This document shows, piece after piece, positions 8,781 through 18,223 of a stretch of 64,000 nt of DNA; position 1 is the stretch's first letter; each line of letters begins with the position of its first letter. The stretch is from Anabaena sp. UHCC 0204 (GTDB lineage Bacteria; Cyanobacteriota; Cyanobacteriia; Cyanobacteriales; Nostocaceae): the NCBI RefSeq assembly GCF_009711975.1, contig NZ_VIKW01000006.1, positions 91,611-155,610 on the forward strand, written 5' to 3'. A program made the position numbers and the translations under genes. Below the pieces are notes generated by a model, which searched no databases, was not told the DNA's origin, and saw only the letters and a list, made by a program, of their open reading frames with translations.

Positions 8781-8828
8781 AAACCCACCTGCGTGGGTTT
8801 TGTCTGTTTAGCTGCGACTTATAGTCGC
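8781..8828. repeat. Two hairpins downstream of the 475-residue protein gene
   Basis: AAACCCAC-ctgc-GTGGGTTT (8781-8800) and GCGACT-tat-AGTCGC (8814-8828). They are placed 6 bases beyond the end of the minus-strand gene at 8835-10262 and resemble a dispersed cyanobacterial repeat. They may help transcript ending or mRNA stability. Confidence 0.6.
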
Positions 8829-8834
8829 CCAAAC

Positions 8835-10262
8835 TTAATTATTAATTTTTAATTCCGCCCTGCTAGATGGTTCAATCCGCATCTTTCTAGTTTCTTCCAG
8901 AATTTTATCTATATCCTCTTGAGATAAACGTTGAATGTAGTTAATTTTGATTTCTTCTAAAAGATCATTCAGCAAACTTTGAATTTCTACCAACACTTGT
9001 TTTTGCAAAATTTCCGAAGAGAATGCAGTTGTAAATTTTTCTATTAGCTGATTAGAAAGTTTTGCTGCCACAGGATCTTTAATGGTACTAACTAAAGCAC
9101 TATAAATATTAGTAGTAATTTGTGTAGCTAGTTGTTCACTAATTTGTGTTTGTGCTTTTCCTACACCTGGTAACATGAGAATATTTTTATAGCCTGGTAA
9201 TTGCTGACAAGCAACTTCAATATTATGGCACAAAATCGCATTTACTTCTGGTTGAATTTTTGGTAATACTTGATTAACAACAGTTTTAATTAACAATCCA
9301 GTAATTGCTTCTACTTCATTGATATTATTAATGTCTATATAAGAACGCACATTATCTGACTGTAATAGCCAGCGTGTAATTTCACCTCGTTTAATTGAGC
9401 CTTGAACTTGGTTAATTACTTGAACAACGACAATTTCTGTAATTTCTTCTGCAAAATTAGCAAGAATACCCTGATGAATTTGCCGTCTAACTACATAAAG
9501 ATCAATTAACTTTGCCTGATCAAGTCGTATTGTAACTGGGATGATTCTTAACCATCGCCAAATGGGTATTAGTAAGAATAGATCATACCAACGCCACATA
9601 ACTGCTTCTAACCAACTTAAGTGACTATATCTACGTTTGATTAAAAACGTCCTTACTAATAATTCTGTAGCGAATAGAAGTACAAATGGTAAATCAATTA
9701 TCCAAAAATCATCGAACAATTCACCATTTTCACCAATTTTACGATAATAGTTTTTAGCAATTCCTGGGCGAATTTTTTGATTGAAAAAATATTTTTCCTG
9801 ATCCCAATTGCGTTCAGATAAATATTCCTGACTCCAAAAAGTATTAAATGCACCTTTTGCAGATTCTTCTCCTATGTGTTCCCCCATTCGGTTTTTGATT
9901 TTTTCCAGAGTTCCACTCTTTCCCGCACTTGCAAAAGGATTAGTTTCAATCATCTCCGTGCTAAGACGGCGAAGTTCCGCCAACTTAGTTTTGACTTGAG
10001 GTGAGGTTAAACCTGTTTGGATTATCTGAGTTTCTAGTTCGTCTACTGCTTCTAGATATTGTTTTGTATCACGATGAGGTTCAATACCTTTAATTGGATC
10101 GTACAATTTAGTAATTTCAGGAACTCTGCGGAAGTAAAAATCTCGCCCTGGTATGTAACTTAAATCAAATAAAACTAACACTAGGTTGACGGTAGCAGTA
10201 ATGGCCATTACTCTTTCAAACCATAGGTTTTTCCCCTGAAAAGTTTTTAATTTACTCATCAT
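8835..10262 (-). CDS. Conserved membrane protein of unknown function (475 aa)
   Basis: No family was recognised with certainty. The 475-residue protein has one membrane segment near the N-terminus (about 18-36), a long soluble helical region (about 45-185) and two further segments (about 187-207 and 220-241; the latter is Trp-rich, VMWRWYDLFLLIPIWRWLRI). A long C-terminal part (about 250-475), rich in Ile/Val/Gln, is predicted helical. The pattern W-x-Y-D-x-x-x-x-I-P resembles the voltage-sensor-like or ion-channel-associated segments of some cyanobacterial proteins, but no pore motif is visible. It stands alone on its strand. Confidence 0.7.
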   Translation of the reverse strand: MMSKLKTFQGKNLWFERVMAITATVNLVLVLFDLSYIPGRDFYFRRVPEITKLYDPIKGIEPHRDTKQYLEAVDELETQIIQTGLTSPQVKTKLAELRRLSTEMIETNPFASAGKSGTLEKIKNRMGEHIGEESAKGAFNTFWSQEYLSERNWDQEKYFFNQKIRPGIAKNYYRKIGENGELFDDFWIIDLPFVLLFATELLVRTFLIKRRYSHLSWLEAVMWRWYDLFLLIPIWRWLRIIPVTIRLDQAKLIDLYVVRRQIHQGILANFAEEITEIVVVQVINQVQGSIKRGEITRWLLQSDNVRSYIDINNINEVEAITGLLIKTVVNQVLPKIQPEVNAILCHNIEVACQQLPGYKNILMLPGVGKAQTQISEQLATQITTNIYSALVSTIKDPVAAKLSNQLIEKFTTAFSSEILQKQVLVEIQSLLNDLLEEIKINYIQRLSQEDIDKILEETRKMRIEPSSRAELKINN

Positions 10263-10432
10263 TTCTTATAAGTACCTACGTCGAAATATTTAGTTATTTT
10301 TGAACAGGAATAAAATTTCTGCGGGATTTATTTTTTGAACAGGTTTATTGATAACTACGATTTGAATCAGCAGCTATAGATTTCTGGTTAATCTCTAATA
10401 GAAATCTCCATAAATTAAATATGCGTCATCGA

Positions 10433-10460
10433 GTAGAGACGTTCCATGGAACGTCTCTAC
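10433..10460. repeat. 28-bp perfect palindrome, copy 1
   Basis: A perfect palindrome beginning GTAGAGACGTTCC and centred on CCATGG. An identical second copy lies at 20003-20030. The two copies share no flanking sequence, as expected for a dispersed hairpin repeat. Confidence 0.85.
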
Positions 10461-10596
10461 ATTCTTTTTTACCAGATGTCTAATATTCCCACAAAGTTGA
10501 ACATAGAAACCATCAGCACGTTTAACGATTTTAACCCTTTTCATTGATTTAATAGATCAATAAGTAGTCGTGCAAAATAAATTTTATATTTGGGAG

Positions 10597-10650
10597 AGGG
10601 AACAGGGAACACTTCGACAAGCTCAGTGCATCGCAGGGAACAGGGAACAG
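10597..10650. repeat. Dispersed repeat with direct AGGGAACAGGGAACA arms
   Basis: AGGGAACAGGGAACA at 10597-10611 is repeated at 10635-10649 around a core CTTCGACAAGCTCAGTGCAT. The core is a common intergenic motif of filamentous cyanobacteria. It occupies part of the 574-base gene-free stretch 10263-10836, together with the palindrome at 10433 and the half-site at 10688; no gene was seen in that stretch. Confidence 0.55.
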
Positions 10651-10687
10651 ATAAGGAATACAGAGATTTTTGTTTGTTCCAAAAATG

Positions 10688-10713
10688 TTAAATTAATTTT
10701 GTCCAGGTACTTA
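10688..10713. repeat. Solo copy of the 26-bp inverted-repeat end found at the urease remnant
   Basis: TTAATTTTGTCCAGGTACTTA (10693-10713) and the preceding five bases match 23 of 26 positions of the end at 26098-26123 (read on the minus strand). No partner end is visible nearby. Confidence 0.5.
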
Positions 10714-10836
10714 TGTTTGCCAAATTTAACAAATGGCGCAGGTTTGAATATCTCATTTATGCAAACATCAAAAGCCGCAAATACTTTTTTAAGTGTAAAA
10801 GTTATGTGCGGCTTTGTTATGTGTAATATTTACAAA

Positions 10837-10920
10837 TGGGCAGGAGGAGAATCGAACTCCTATGACCTCACGGCCGCCGCATTTTGAGTGCGGTGCGTCT
10901 ACCAATTCCGCCACCCGCCC
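10837..10920 (-). tRNA. tRNA-Leu(CAA)
   Basis: The minus strand folds as a class II tRNA. The acceptor stem GGGCGGG pairs with CCTGCCC (one G-U pair) and the discriminator is A. The D arm contains GGCGGAATTGGTAGACGC, and the anticodon stem CCGCA/TGCGG encloses loop CTCAAAA with anticodon CAA. A long variable arm follows, and the T arm is AGGAGTTCGATTCTCCT. The 3' CCA is not encoded. It reads the leucine codon UUG. Confidence 0.95.
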
Positions 10921-11023
10921 TTGGGTGCAACTTTCTTATTATAGCCTATTTTTCTATTTTGGCAATAGGTATTTAGATTATTTTTGCCAAAAACAATATT
11001 TCGCTGCACCCTACTCTATTTAC

Positions 11024-11899
11024 TTACCAATTGCGCCATCCACCGTTGGATAAAGTTGCACTCCCAGATTTTAATCCCTGATTTTGTAGTAAATTTTGGT
11101 ACTCTGTGCTACTTGCCCAACGGTCAATTTCTCGCGCTCTTAGCACGGGGACAGGATGGGTTAGTTGGGCTGTTCGGGCGGATTTGACCATTTCCCCTAA
11201 TTCTGTTTTGCTAATGTCATCATAGGCATGAGCTTGGGCAACAAAGGCCTCTAAATTAAGTTGGGGTGCTAAGGTGGGAGAACCGCCAGCTAATTTCATT
11301 AACACTGACATGACAACTTTAGGGTCTTGGGTAGCTAGTAAAGCGGCGCGATCGCAGGTAAACTCAGCACAACGTACCCATTCTAATAACTGTGACTGGA
11401 TTGCTTGAGCCAAAATAGTACCGACATTTGGCACAATTGCCGCTGCGAGAATTAATAAATTCACTGGTGTTAAATACACACTATGATCACACTTGAGATG
11501 ACCCAATTCATGGGCAATCACAGCTTGTATTTCTTCTGGGGTGAGGATATCAATTAAGGATGTGTGTATAACTACAAAAGGCTGTTTACCTCGCATGGCA
11601 AAGGTATAAGCGTTAGGGGCTGGATGTTGACGGACATACAACTGAGGCGGATCAACGTCTAAAATTTGACAGGCTTCTAATAATAATTTATGTAAGTGGG
11701 GTAGTTGTTTTTCTCCTACCAAAATACTAGAAGCGATATTTTCTACATAAAAAACCTGTTCTGCCATTGGACCTAGTAAATTTCGCACCATCATATCCAA
11801 ACCAGGAATTTGCTTAAGAGTTTTAGTAGCTTCCAAGTCTAGGGTATGGCGAAATGAGTCAGCTTTTAAACCAATTAGCGGCGTTTTAACTAAAGACAT
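11024..11899 (-). CDS. M48-family zinc metalloprotease
   Basis: A protein of about 291 residues with the zinc motif HELGH (AVIAHELGHLKCDH) and the downstream glutamate ligand in WVRCAEFTCDRAA, the M48 (Ste24/HtpX-like) arrangement. A hydrophobic stretch after the zinc motif (TPVNLLILAAAIVPNVGTIL) is a likely membrane segment. Such enzymes act in membrane or envelope protein quality control; the substrate is unknown. The start was set at the ATG at 11899 (MSLVKTPLIGLKADSFRH), where family-like sequence begins; an ATG pair 15 bases upstream (11914) is the alternative. No operon partner. Confidence 0.88.
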   Translation of the reverse strand: MSLVKTPLIGLKADSFRHTLDLEATKTLKQIPGLDMMVRNLLGPMAEQVFYVENIASSILVGEKQLPHLHKLLLEACQILDVDPPQLYVRQHPAPNAYTFAMRGKQPFVVIHTSLIDILTPEEIQAVIAHELGHLKCDHSVYLTPVNLLILAAAIVPNVGTILAQAIQSQLLEWVRCAEFTCDRAALLATQDPKVVMSVLMKLAGGSPTLAPQLNLEAFVAQAHAYDDISKTELGEMVKSARTAQLTHPVPVLRAREIDRWASSTEYQNLLQNQGLKSGSATLSNGGWRNW

Positions 11900-11979
11900 A
11901 ATTATGGTCATCAATAAAAAATATAATTCCCATAGCTAGTATAGCGATTGCACAAGGCAATAGTGGACAAAGATTATTT

Positions 11980-12091
11980 GGCGTTGCTGATTAAGAGTAT
12001 GATTTTGTTTCACGCAGAGGCGCAGAGTCTACAGAGAGTAAGAGTTTGAAATCATTGATTTTTGAATTTCATACCCTAATTCAGCAACGCC
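11980..12091. mobile_element. 112-bp MITE with 8-bp target duplication
   Basis: The left end GGCGTTGCTGA (11980-11990) and right end TCAGCAACGCC (12081-12091) are perfect inverted repeats that extend imperfectly to about 22 bp. The 8-bp sequence GATTATTT flanks the element directly on both sides (11972-11979 and 12092-12099). The interior carries a CACGCAGAGGCGCAGAG repeat (12011-12027) and no gene. The right-hand duplication covers the last codon and stop codon of the LRR gene. A similar left end (GGCGTTGCTATAGGG) occurs near 44485. Confidence 0.8.
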
Positions 12092-12093
12092 GA

Positions 12094-13290
12094 TTATTTA
12101 ATACCGGGATTACCTTGGAAACTCACTTCTTCAAGATTAGTAAGTTTTGATAGGGGAGTGACATCTGTGATTTTGTTATAGTCAAGTTTCAGCCGAGTCA
12201 GGTTAGTTAGGTTTAATAAAGCACTAATATCTGTGATTTCGTTGTCTTCAAGTACAAGCTCAGTTAAATTTGTCAGTTTTGCTAAAGGGCTGACATCTTT
12301 GATTTTATTCAAACGCAATACTAGCAACGTCAAATTATTCAGTTTTCCTAAAGGGCTAACATCTGTAATTTGGTTGTAAGTAAGAATCAGACGATTTAAA
12401 TTTTTTATGTTTCCTAAAGGGTTAACATCTTTAATTTTATTATCTTCTAAAAACAGAAGATTTAAGTTTGTTAATCTTGCCAAAGGACTTATATCCTCAA
12501 TTTGATTACCTTCCAAATTCAGCCTTTTTAAATTTGTTAGATTTGCCAAAGGGCTTATATCTTTAATTTGATTGTAATTTAGCTGTAACCGAGTTAGTTT
12601 TGTCAGTCTCGCTAGAGAAGTAATATTTTTAATTTGGTTATCTTCCAAAAAAACTCCAGTCAAATTAATCAGATTCTGGAGAGAACTAATATCTGTAATT
12701 GAATTTTTACTGAGAATCAGCCAATTAAGATTAGTAAGTTTTGCTAGAGGGTTAATATCAATAACTTCATTATTATCTATAGATAAAGATTCTAGAGTTT
12801 TCAGTTCAGTTATGGCGCTAATATCTTTGATTTGGTTTCTACCCATAGTCAGAGACTTGAGGTTTTTAAGTTCTGCCAAGGGACTAATATCAATAAGTTT
12901 GTTATTGCCAATATTCAGCGATTTGAGCTTTTTTAATCCTGCTAAGGGGCTGAGGTCAAAAATTTCATTACTATTAAGATTTAAAGATTCTAAATTTGTT
13001 AATCCTGCTAAAGGACTTAAATCAACAATTTGCTGATTTCTCAGGTCAAGCTGAGTTAGATTTAACAATTTTTTAGCAGCAATATCACAATCATTAGTTG
13101 CTGCTTTTGCTAATAATAATTCTACTGTAATTCTGCCATCTGCTGATAAACTCGCTTGTTGACGACACAATTCAGTAAAAGAACTCCCCCGCTGAGGTTC
13201 AGAAGCTTGAGTAACGCCCCATGCACTGCATACCCACACACTCATCATCAGACCAACCGCACTGCTTAATTTCATAGTTAATATACTCAT
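12094..13290 (-). CDS. Exported leucine-rich-repeat protein (SDS22/internalin type)
   Basis: A 398-residue protein with a signal peptide (about 1-29, cut near TQASEP), a short cap with two Cys (about 40-70), then 14 consecutive 22-residue leucine-rich repeats of the pattern TNLxxLxLxxNxIxDISPLAxL, reaching the C-terminus (FQGNPGIK). Such repeats form a curved binding surface; the ligand is unknown. No anchoring motif follows, so the protein is probably periplasmic or secreted. It is divergently transcribed from the exported TPR-CHAT gene with 123 bases between the starts, which suggests co-regulation. The stop codon lies in the target duplication of the adjoining MITE, so the natural C-terminus may have been slightly altered. 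Confidence 0.87.
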   Translation of the reverse strand: MSILTMKLSSAVGLMMSVWVCSAWGVTQASEPQRGSSFTELCRQQASLSADGRITVELLLAKAATNDCDIAAKKLLNLTQLDLRNQQIVDLSPLAGLTNLESLNLNSNEIFDLSPLAGLKKLKSLNIGNNKLIDISPLAELKNLKSLTMGRNQIKDISAITELKTLESLSIDNNEVIDINPLAKLTNLNWLILSKNSITDISSLQNLINLTGVFLEDNQIKNITSLARLTKLTRLQLNYNQIKDISPLANLTNLKRLNLEGNQIEDISPLARLTNLNLLFLEDNKIKDVNPLGNIKNLNRLILTYNQITDVSPLGKLNNLTLLVLRLNKIKDVSPLAKLTNLTELVLEDNEITDISALLNLTNLTRLKLDYNKITDVTPLSKLTNLEEVSFQGNPGIK

Positions 13291-13413
13291 CTTTTGTATA
13301 GATTTTTTTCAAAATTTACCCTGTGTCTTACATCACCTGTTATGGTACTTATTATAGAACTATTAACTATGGATTTAGTTAATTTTTTAACATTCATTCA
13401 TTAATTGATTCTC

Positions 13414-16242
13414 ATGCGTAATCTATTCAGCCTCAGTTTTGTGACTCTGCTGTTTTCGGTAACTACTGCTGTTTTAACACATACCTGTAATTTTGCTCCT
13501 GTAGTTGCCCAGGAATTTAACAAACAAGATGAAAAAGCTCAAGCTGATAGGCTGTTTAGAGAAGCTTTTTATCTCTTTATTAATGGCAATAGATATAGAA
13601 ATAATCATCAGAGAATTATCAGTAGTTTTGAAAAGGCTTTATTGGTTTATCAAAAGATAGGTGATCAAGCAGGTATTGCTAAAAGTCTTGACTATATAGC
13701 CTGGATTTATTATCTCAAAAAAGAATATCAACAAGCCTTGAATTATTATCAGCAAGTTTTACCAATTCAAAGACAATTAGGAGATGGTGATGGGGAAAAA
13801 CAAACTCTCACTAAAATCATGAATATTTATAGTGAACAAAGTCGCCAACTTTTTGAACAAGGTGAATATGAAACAGCTTTAAATAAATTCCAAGAAGTTC
13901 TCAGTTTGAATAAAAAATTGGAACTGAAAATCGAAGAGGGTTTTACTCTCAACCAAATTGGCATGATTTACCATACCTTGGGAAAATATGAATCTGCTTT
14001 AGAATATTATCAAAAATCTTTATCAGTCCTGCAACAAGTTTCATCATACCCAGTAGAAAAAACTCCTTGGGTATGGACAGTTTTTTTCAACATGGGTGAT
14101 ATTTATCAATCATTAGGAGAATATGACCGAGCTTTAAGCACTTATCAACAAGCATTGAAATTAGCTCAAAAACACAGAATTGGCTCAGAAGTAAAAAATA
14201 TTAATGCTATTGGGAATATTCATTATCGGTTGAAGAAATACGATTTAGCATTGGAATTTTATGAACAAGCTTTGTCAAAAGTCAAAGGAATTAAAAACAA
14301 AAAAGATAAAAAATTCCTGGAAGCATGGACTTTTCATAATATGGGGATTGTTTATTTAGATCAAGGTAAGTATGAATTATCTCTAAAATTTTTGCAGCAA
14401 GGTTTAACTATTGTCAAATCTTTAGGTGATAAGCTTTCCCAAGGTGTAATGTTAGATAGTGTTGGTAAAGTTTATTTTCAACAAGGCAAATATGAATCAG
14501 CATGGAATTCATATCAGCAATCTTTGATTATTGTGCAGGAAATCGGCCATAAAGCAGGTGAAGCTAAGGTACTAAATAATATTGGTTATTTACTAGAGAA
14601 ACAAAATCAGCCAGAGTTAGCCATTGTGTTTTTTAAACAATCTGTGAATGTAAGAGAAGCAATTAGAAATAATATCAAAGGACTGCCACAAGAACAGCAA
14701 CAATCATATACTGAAACTATTGCCGAAGATTATCGCCATTTAGCTGATTTATTTTTACAAAATAATCGAGTTTTAGAAGCACAACAGGTTCTAGATTTAC
14801 TCAAAGTTCAGGAACTAGCAGATTATCTCAAAGACGTGCGGGGAAGTAATAATAATATTCAAGGTATAACAGAACGAACCCAAGAGCAGGAAATTAGAAA
14901 AGGTATTGCGGTAAAAATAGATCAAGCCATTTCTCAAGGTAAAGAACTCGCTCTGCTGGAAAATATTACTATCAATAAAAGAACAGAACAACAAAAACAG
15001 CGAATCATTGAATTAAGAAAAAGCGAACAAGAAATTACTAAACAGTTCGAGACATTTCTAAAAAGCCCACAAGTTCAAGAATGGATAGCTCAACTTCAGC
15101 AAACTTCCCAAGGACAAAGTTTTAATTTAAATGCTGATGCGACTACTTTGCAAGACAACCTCAGAAAAATTCAGCAAGATGCTGTAATTATCTATCCATT
15201 AGTGCTGGGCGATCGCTTGGAACTCATTTTAATTTCTCCTTACACTCCTCCACTGCGTCGCACTGTTCCTGTTAAACGAGAAGAATTTAACCGAGTTATT
15301 GCTGAATTTCGTTCGACTGTCACAACGCCAACCCGTAATCCTAAAATTCCTGCTCAAAAGCTCTATAATTGGCTGATAAAGCCTTTGGAAGCTGACTTAG
15401 CTCAAGCAAAAACCAAAACCATTATTTACGCCCCTGATGGACAATTGCGTTATATTCCTTTAGCAGCACTGCATGATGGTAAGCAATGGCTAGTCGAACG
15501 CTTTCGCATCAATAATATAACTGCGATAAGTTTGACTGACCTCAACACTAAACCCCAAAATCAGTTAAATGTGTTAGCGGCTGCTTTTACCAAAGGCAAC
15601 TATAGTTTTAAGGCAGGAGATCAGGAGTTTAACTTCTCTGGGTTGCCCTTTGCCGGTCGTGAAGTGGAAACTCTGGCTCAAACTATTCCTAACACTACAA
15701 AATTACTAGACCAACAATTCACGAAAGATATTGTGTTCCAGATGAATGATTACTCTATCGTCCATCTAGCGACTCACGCAGCATTTACCCTGGGACAGCC
15801 GGAAGAATCGTTTATTTTGTTTGGTAATGGCGATCGCATTACCCTCCAAGATATCAAAAATTGGCGGTTGCCGAATGTTGATTTAGTCGTACTTTCAGCT
15901 TGTGCAACCGGATTAGGTGAGCGATTAGGAGACGGTAGGGAAATTCTCGGTTTTGGCTATCAGATGCAGCAAACAGGTGCAAGAGCGGCGATCGCCTCTT
16001 TATGGTCTGTAGATGATGGGGGTACACAAGTTTTGATGAATGCCTTTTATGCGGTTTTGAAACAGGGAAACATTACTAAAGCCGAAGCTTTGCGTCAAGC
16101 TCAAATAGCTCTGATTACTGGAAATTATGCAAATATAGGTCAGCAACGAGGTATCTCTGATAATTTACCGTCACAGATGAGTAATGAGCTAAGTCATCCT
16201 TTTTACTGGTCTCCATTTATTTTAGTTGGGAATGGATTGTGA
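13414..16242 (+). CDS. TPR-repeat CHAT-domain protein, exported
   Basis: A 942-residue protein from the ATG at 13414 (an in-frame TTG lies 9 bases upstream). It has a signal peptide (about 1-33, ending PVVAQ), at least eight tetratricopeptide repeats (about 40-430; LGKYESALEYYQKSL, YDRALSTYQQALKLA), a coiled-coil linker (about 470-560) and a C-terminal CHAT domain (about 640-942). CHAT is a caspase-like cysteine protease fold. The catalytic His788 (HLATHA) and Cys830 (LSACATG) are both present, so activity is likely. Partner proteins of exported cyanobacterial TPR-CHATs are unknown. The divergent LRR neighbour is a candidate by position only. A strong terminator follows at 16362. Confidence 0.92.
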   Translation: MRNLFSLSFVTLLFSVTTAVLTHTCNFAPVVAQEFNKQDEKAQADRLFREAFYLFINGNRYRNNHQRIISSFEKALLVYQKIGDQAGIAKSLDYIAWIYYLKKEYQQALNYYQQVLPIQRQLGDGDGEKQTLTKIMNIYSEQSRQLFEQGEYETALNKFQEVLSLNKKLELKIEEGFTLNQIGMIYHTLGKYESALEYYQKSLSVLQQVSSYPVEKTPWVWTVFFNMGDIYQSLGEYDRALSTYQQALKLAQKHRIGSEVKNINAIGNIHYRLKKYDLALEFYEQALSKVKGIKNKKDKKFLEAWTFHNMGIVYLDQGKYELSLKFLQQGLTIVKSLGDKLSQGVMLDSVGKVYFQQGKYESAWNSYQQSLIIVQEIGHKAGEAKVLNNIGYLLEKQNQPELAIVFFKQSVNVREAIRNNIKGLPQEQQQSYTETIAEDYRHLADLFLQNNRVLEAQQVLDLLKVQELADYLKDVRGSNNNIQGITERTQEQEIRKGIAVKIDQAISQGKELALLENITINKRTEQQKQRIIELRKSEQEITKQFETFLKSPQVQEWIAQLQQTSQGQSFNLNADATTLQDNLRKIQQDAVIIYPLVLGDRLELILISPYTPPLRRTVPVKREEFNRVIAEFRSTVTTPTRNPKIPAQKLYNWLIKPLEADLAQAKTKTIIYAPDGQLRYIPLAALHDGKQWLVERFRINNITAISLTDLNTKPQNQLNVLAAAFTKGNYSFKAGDQEFNFSGLPFAGREVETLAQTIPNTTKLLDQQFTKDIVFQMNDYSIVHLATHAAFTLGQPEESFILFGNGDRITLQDIKNWRLPNVDLVVLSACATGLGERLGDGREILGFGYQMQQTGARAAIASLWSVDDGGTQVLMNAFYAVLKQGNITKAEALRQAQIALITGNYANIGQQRGISDNLPSQMSNELSHPFYWSPFILVGNGL

Positions 16243-16361
16243 AGCGATCGCACTCACCAAAAAAAGCAAAAAAGTAATTTAATGGCGAAAGTTACCAACT
16301 TGATATTTCATTAACTGGTAAAATCCGCCATTACAAAAAAAAGGGAACAGATTATTTCCAT

Positions 16362-16387
16362 CTCATGTTTTTAAACATGAGTTTTTT
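16362..16387 (+). terminator. Intrinsic terminator after the TPR-CHAT gene
   Basis: CTCATGTTT-tt-AAACATGAG (16362-16381), a 9-bp perfect stem followed directly by six T residues on the plus strand. It lies 120 bases past the CHAT stop codon and just before the end of the converging murA gene. Confidence 0.8.
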
Positions 16388-16422
16388 CTGTTTCCTGTTC
16401 CCTCTGAAACAATATCCTAACT

Positions 16423-17871
16423 CTAGATAGATACAGAAGCTGGTGGATTACTGTTGTTAGCCAGTAAATTTCCATCCTTTGATGCTTCATTTACACGGAT
16501 AATTTTTGCTCCTAGTTGCTGTAACTTCATATCTAGGCGATCATAGCCCCGATCTAAATGATGTAATCCTTGAATTGTGGTTGTTCCTGATGCAGCTAAT
16601 CCTGCTAAAACCAAAGCTGCGGACGCTCTTAAATCTGTGCCTATGACTGGCGCACCCGACAACATGGGTACTCCCCGAACAAAAGCAGTGTTACCTTTAA
16701 CACGGATATCTGCCCCTAAACGGTTTAACTCGGAAGCATGACGCAGGCGATTTTCAAAGACTGATTCATTAATGATGCTATCACCTTCAGCCAATGTCAG
16801 TAAAGACATGAAAGGTGCTTGCATATCCGTGGGAAACCCTGGATGAGGTAAGGTATCAATATTAATGGCCTTGAGGGTTTTAGCTGGTAAGATGCGTAAA
16901 CAGTCTTTTCCTTCCTCAATAATTGATACACCAATCTCTTGCAACTTGGCAATGACTGGGATTAAATGATCTGGTGCAACTGGTGATAGCAGCAGTTCAG
17001 AACGGGTAATTGCTCCAGCGATTAAAAATGTTCCTGCTTCTATGCGATCAGGAATAATAGTATAATCAGTAGAGTGTAATTTAGGAACACCGACTATAGT
17101 AATTGTACTTGTTCCTGCACCTTGAATTTTTGCTCCCATTGAGTTACAAAAGTTAGCTAAATCTACTACTTCCGGCTCTCTGGCAGAATTTTCCAGGATT
17201 GTTTCCCCGTCTGCTAGGGTAGCAGCCATCATTAAGGTTTCCGTCGCGCCGACACTGGGAGTATCTAAGTAGATTTTTGCTCCTTTTAATCTGCCATTGT
17301 TTCCGGGAACATAAGCATTACAAATACCATGTTCAATTTGCACTTCTGCGCCCATTGCTTGCAGTCCTCTGACGTGCAAATCTACTGGTCTAGCACCAAT
17401 GGCACAACCCCCTGGTAAGGGCATCTGCGCTACTCCTAACCGTGCTAAAATTGGACCAATGGCAAAGAAACTTGCTCTTAATTGGGTAACAAGTTCATAA
17501 GGAGCTTTAGATGTGGTGATTTCCCTAGCATCAACATCTAATATATCCCCTTCTCTTTTTAGACGTAATCCCAAAGCAGATAAAACTTGTCCCATCCGCT
17601 CTACGTCCGCTAATAAGGGAACGTTACGAATCCGACAATCACCGGAACACAGGAAAGTTCCCGCCATGATGACGAGGGCGGAATTTTTAGCCCCGCTAAT
17701 TTTTACATGACCTCCCAAAGGATGCCCACCATAGATTTGCAAGACTGAGGAGTCTGCTTCTAATGAAGACTTGGCATCTGGTAAGCTGCTAGAAGAATTA
17801 ATAAGCCTACCTCCAAAAAAATACGTAATTATAAAGTTTGATGTTGGTTTTGATTCTACATTGACGATCAT
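16423..17871 (-). CDS. murA: UDP-N-acetylglucosamine 1-carboxyvinyltransferase
   Basis: First committed enzyme of peptidoglycan synthesis: it transfers enolpyruvate from PEP to UDP-GlcNAc in the cytoplasm. The protein has 482 residues. The conserved core starts near residue 43 ([25 protein letters not shown]) and contains the Lys62-Asn63 pair and the catalytic Cys156 in [14 protein letters not shown], the residue attacked by fosfomycin in sensitive bacteria. The first 40 residues are a poorly conserved extension. An internal ATG is not available before the core, so the upstream start is kept. It stands alone, convergent with the CHAT gene. Confidence 0.96.
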   Translation of the reverse strand: MIVNVESKPTSNFIITYFFGGRLINSSSSLPDAKSSLEADSSVLQIYGGHPLGGHVKISGAKNSALVIMAGTFLCSGDCRIRNVPLLADVERMGQVLSALGLRLKREGDILDVDAREITTSKAPYELVTQLRASFFAIGPILARLGVAQMPLPGGCAIGARPVDLHVRGLQAMGAEVQIEHGICNAYVPGNNGRLKGAKIYLDTPSVGATETLMMAATLADGETILENSAREPEVVDLANFCNSMGAKIQGAGTSTITIVGVPKLHSTDYTIIPDRIEAGTFLIAGAITRSELLLSPVAPDHLIPVIAKLQEIGVSIIEEGKDCLRILPAKTLKAINIDTLPHPGFPTDMQAPFMSLLTLAEGDSIINESVFENRLRHASELNRLGADIRVKGNTAFVRGVPMLSGAPVIGTDLRASAALVLAGLAASGTTTIQGLHHLDRGYDRLDMKLQQLGAKIIRVNEASKDGNLLANNSNPPASVSI

Positions 17872-18086
17872 CTAGCTTGACGCTGGACGATTTTTCTCTA
17901 AGTTATCAAATCCCATAAAGTCGTTAGATTCTATCATGCAGTATGGCTGCTTGGATGGGAAAAATGGGGATTGTTCAGATGTGAGAAAAATTTAAATCTA
18001 GCTTGTGATCTCGGTTGATAAGTTTTCTCTTGACAATTTGAAACAGTTAGGCAATAATGATAAACTGTGAATAGAATTCGATGCCA

Positions 18087-18168
18087 GCGGAACTGGCGGA
18101 ATTGGCAGACGCGCTAGATTCAGGTTCTAGTGCCGCAAGGCTTCCGGGTTCAAGTCCCGGGTTCCGCA
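18087..18168 (+). tRNA. tRNA-Leu(CAG)
   Basis: Class II tRNA fold. The acceptor GCGGAAC pairs with GTTCCGC and the discriminator is A. The D arm is TGGCGGAATTGGCAGACGC. The anticodon stem CTAGA/TCTAG carries loop TTCAGGT with anticodon CAG. The variable arm is GTGCCGCAAGGCTT and the T arm CCGGGTTCAAGTCCCGG. CCA is not encoded. It reads codon CUG. Confidence 0.96.
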
Positions 18169-18223
18169 TATCAATATAACAATTTTGGATTAATGTCAAA
18201 TCCGAAATTTAACATTTAAGATT

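Noticed and set aside
7378-10262. Defence island containing a DUF4231 protein
   Set aside because: No cyclase, nucleotidyltransferase, nuclease effector or other defence marker is adjacent; only membrane proteins of unknown role.
10570-11053. Two overlapping open frames on the plus strand
   Set aside because: They run through the dispersed repeat and antisense through tRNA-Leu(CAA) and have no protein-like similarity.
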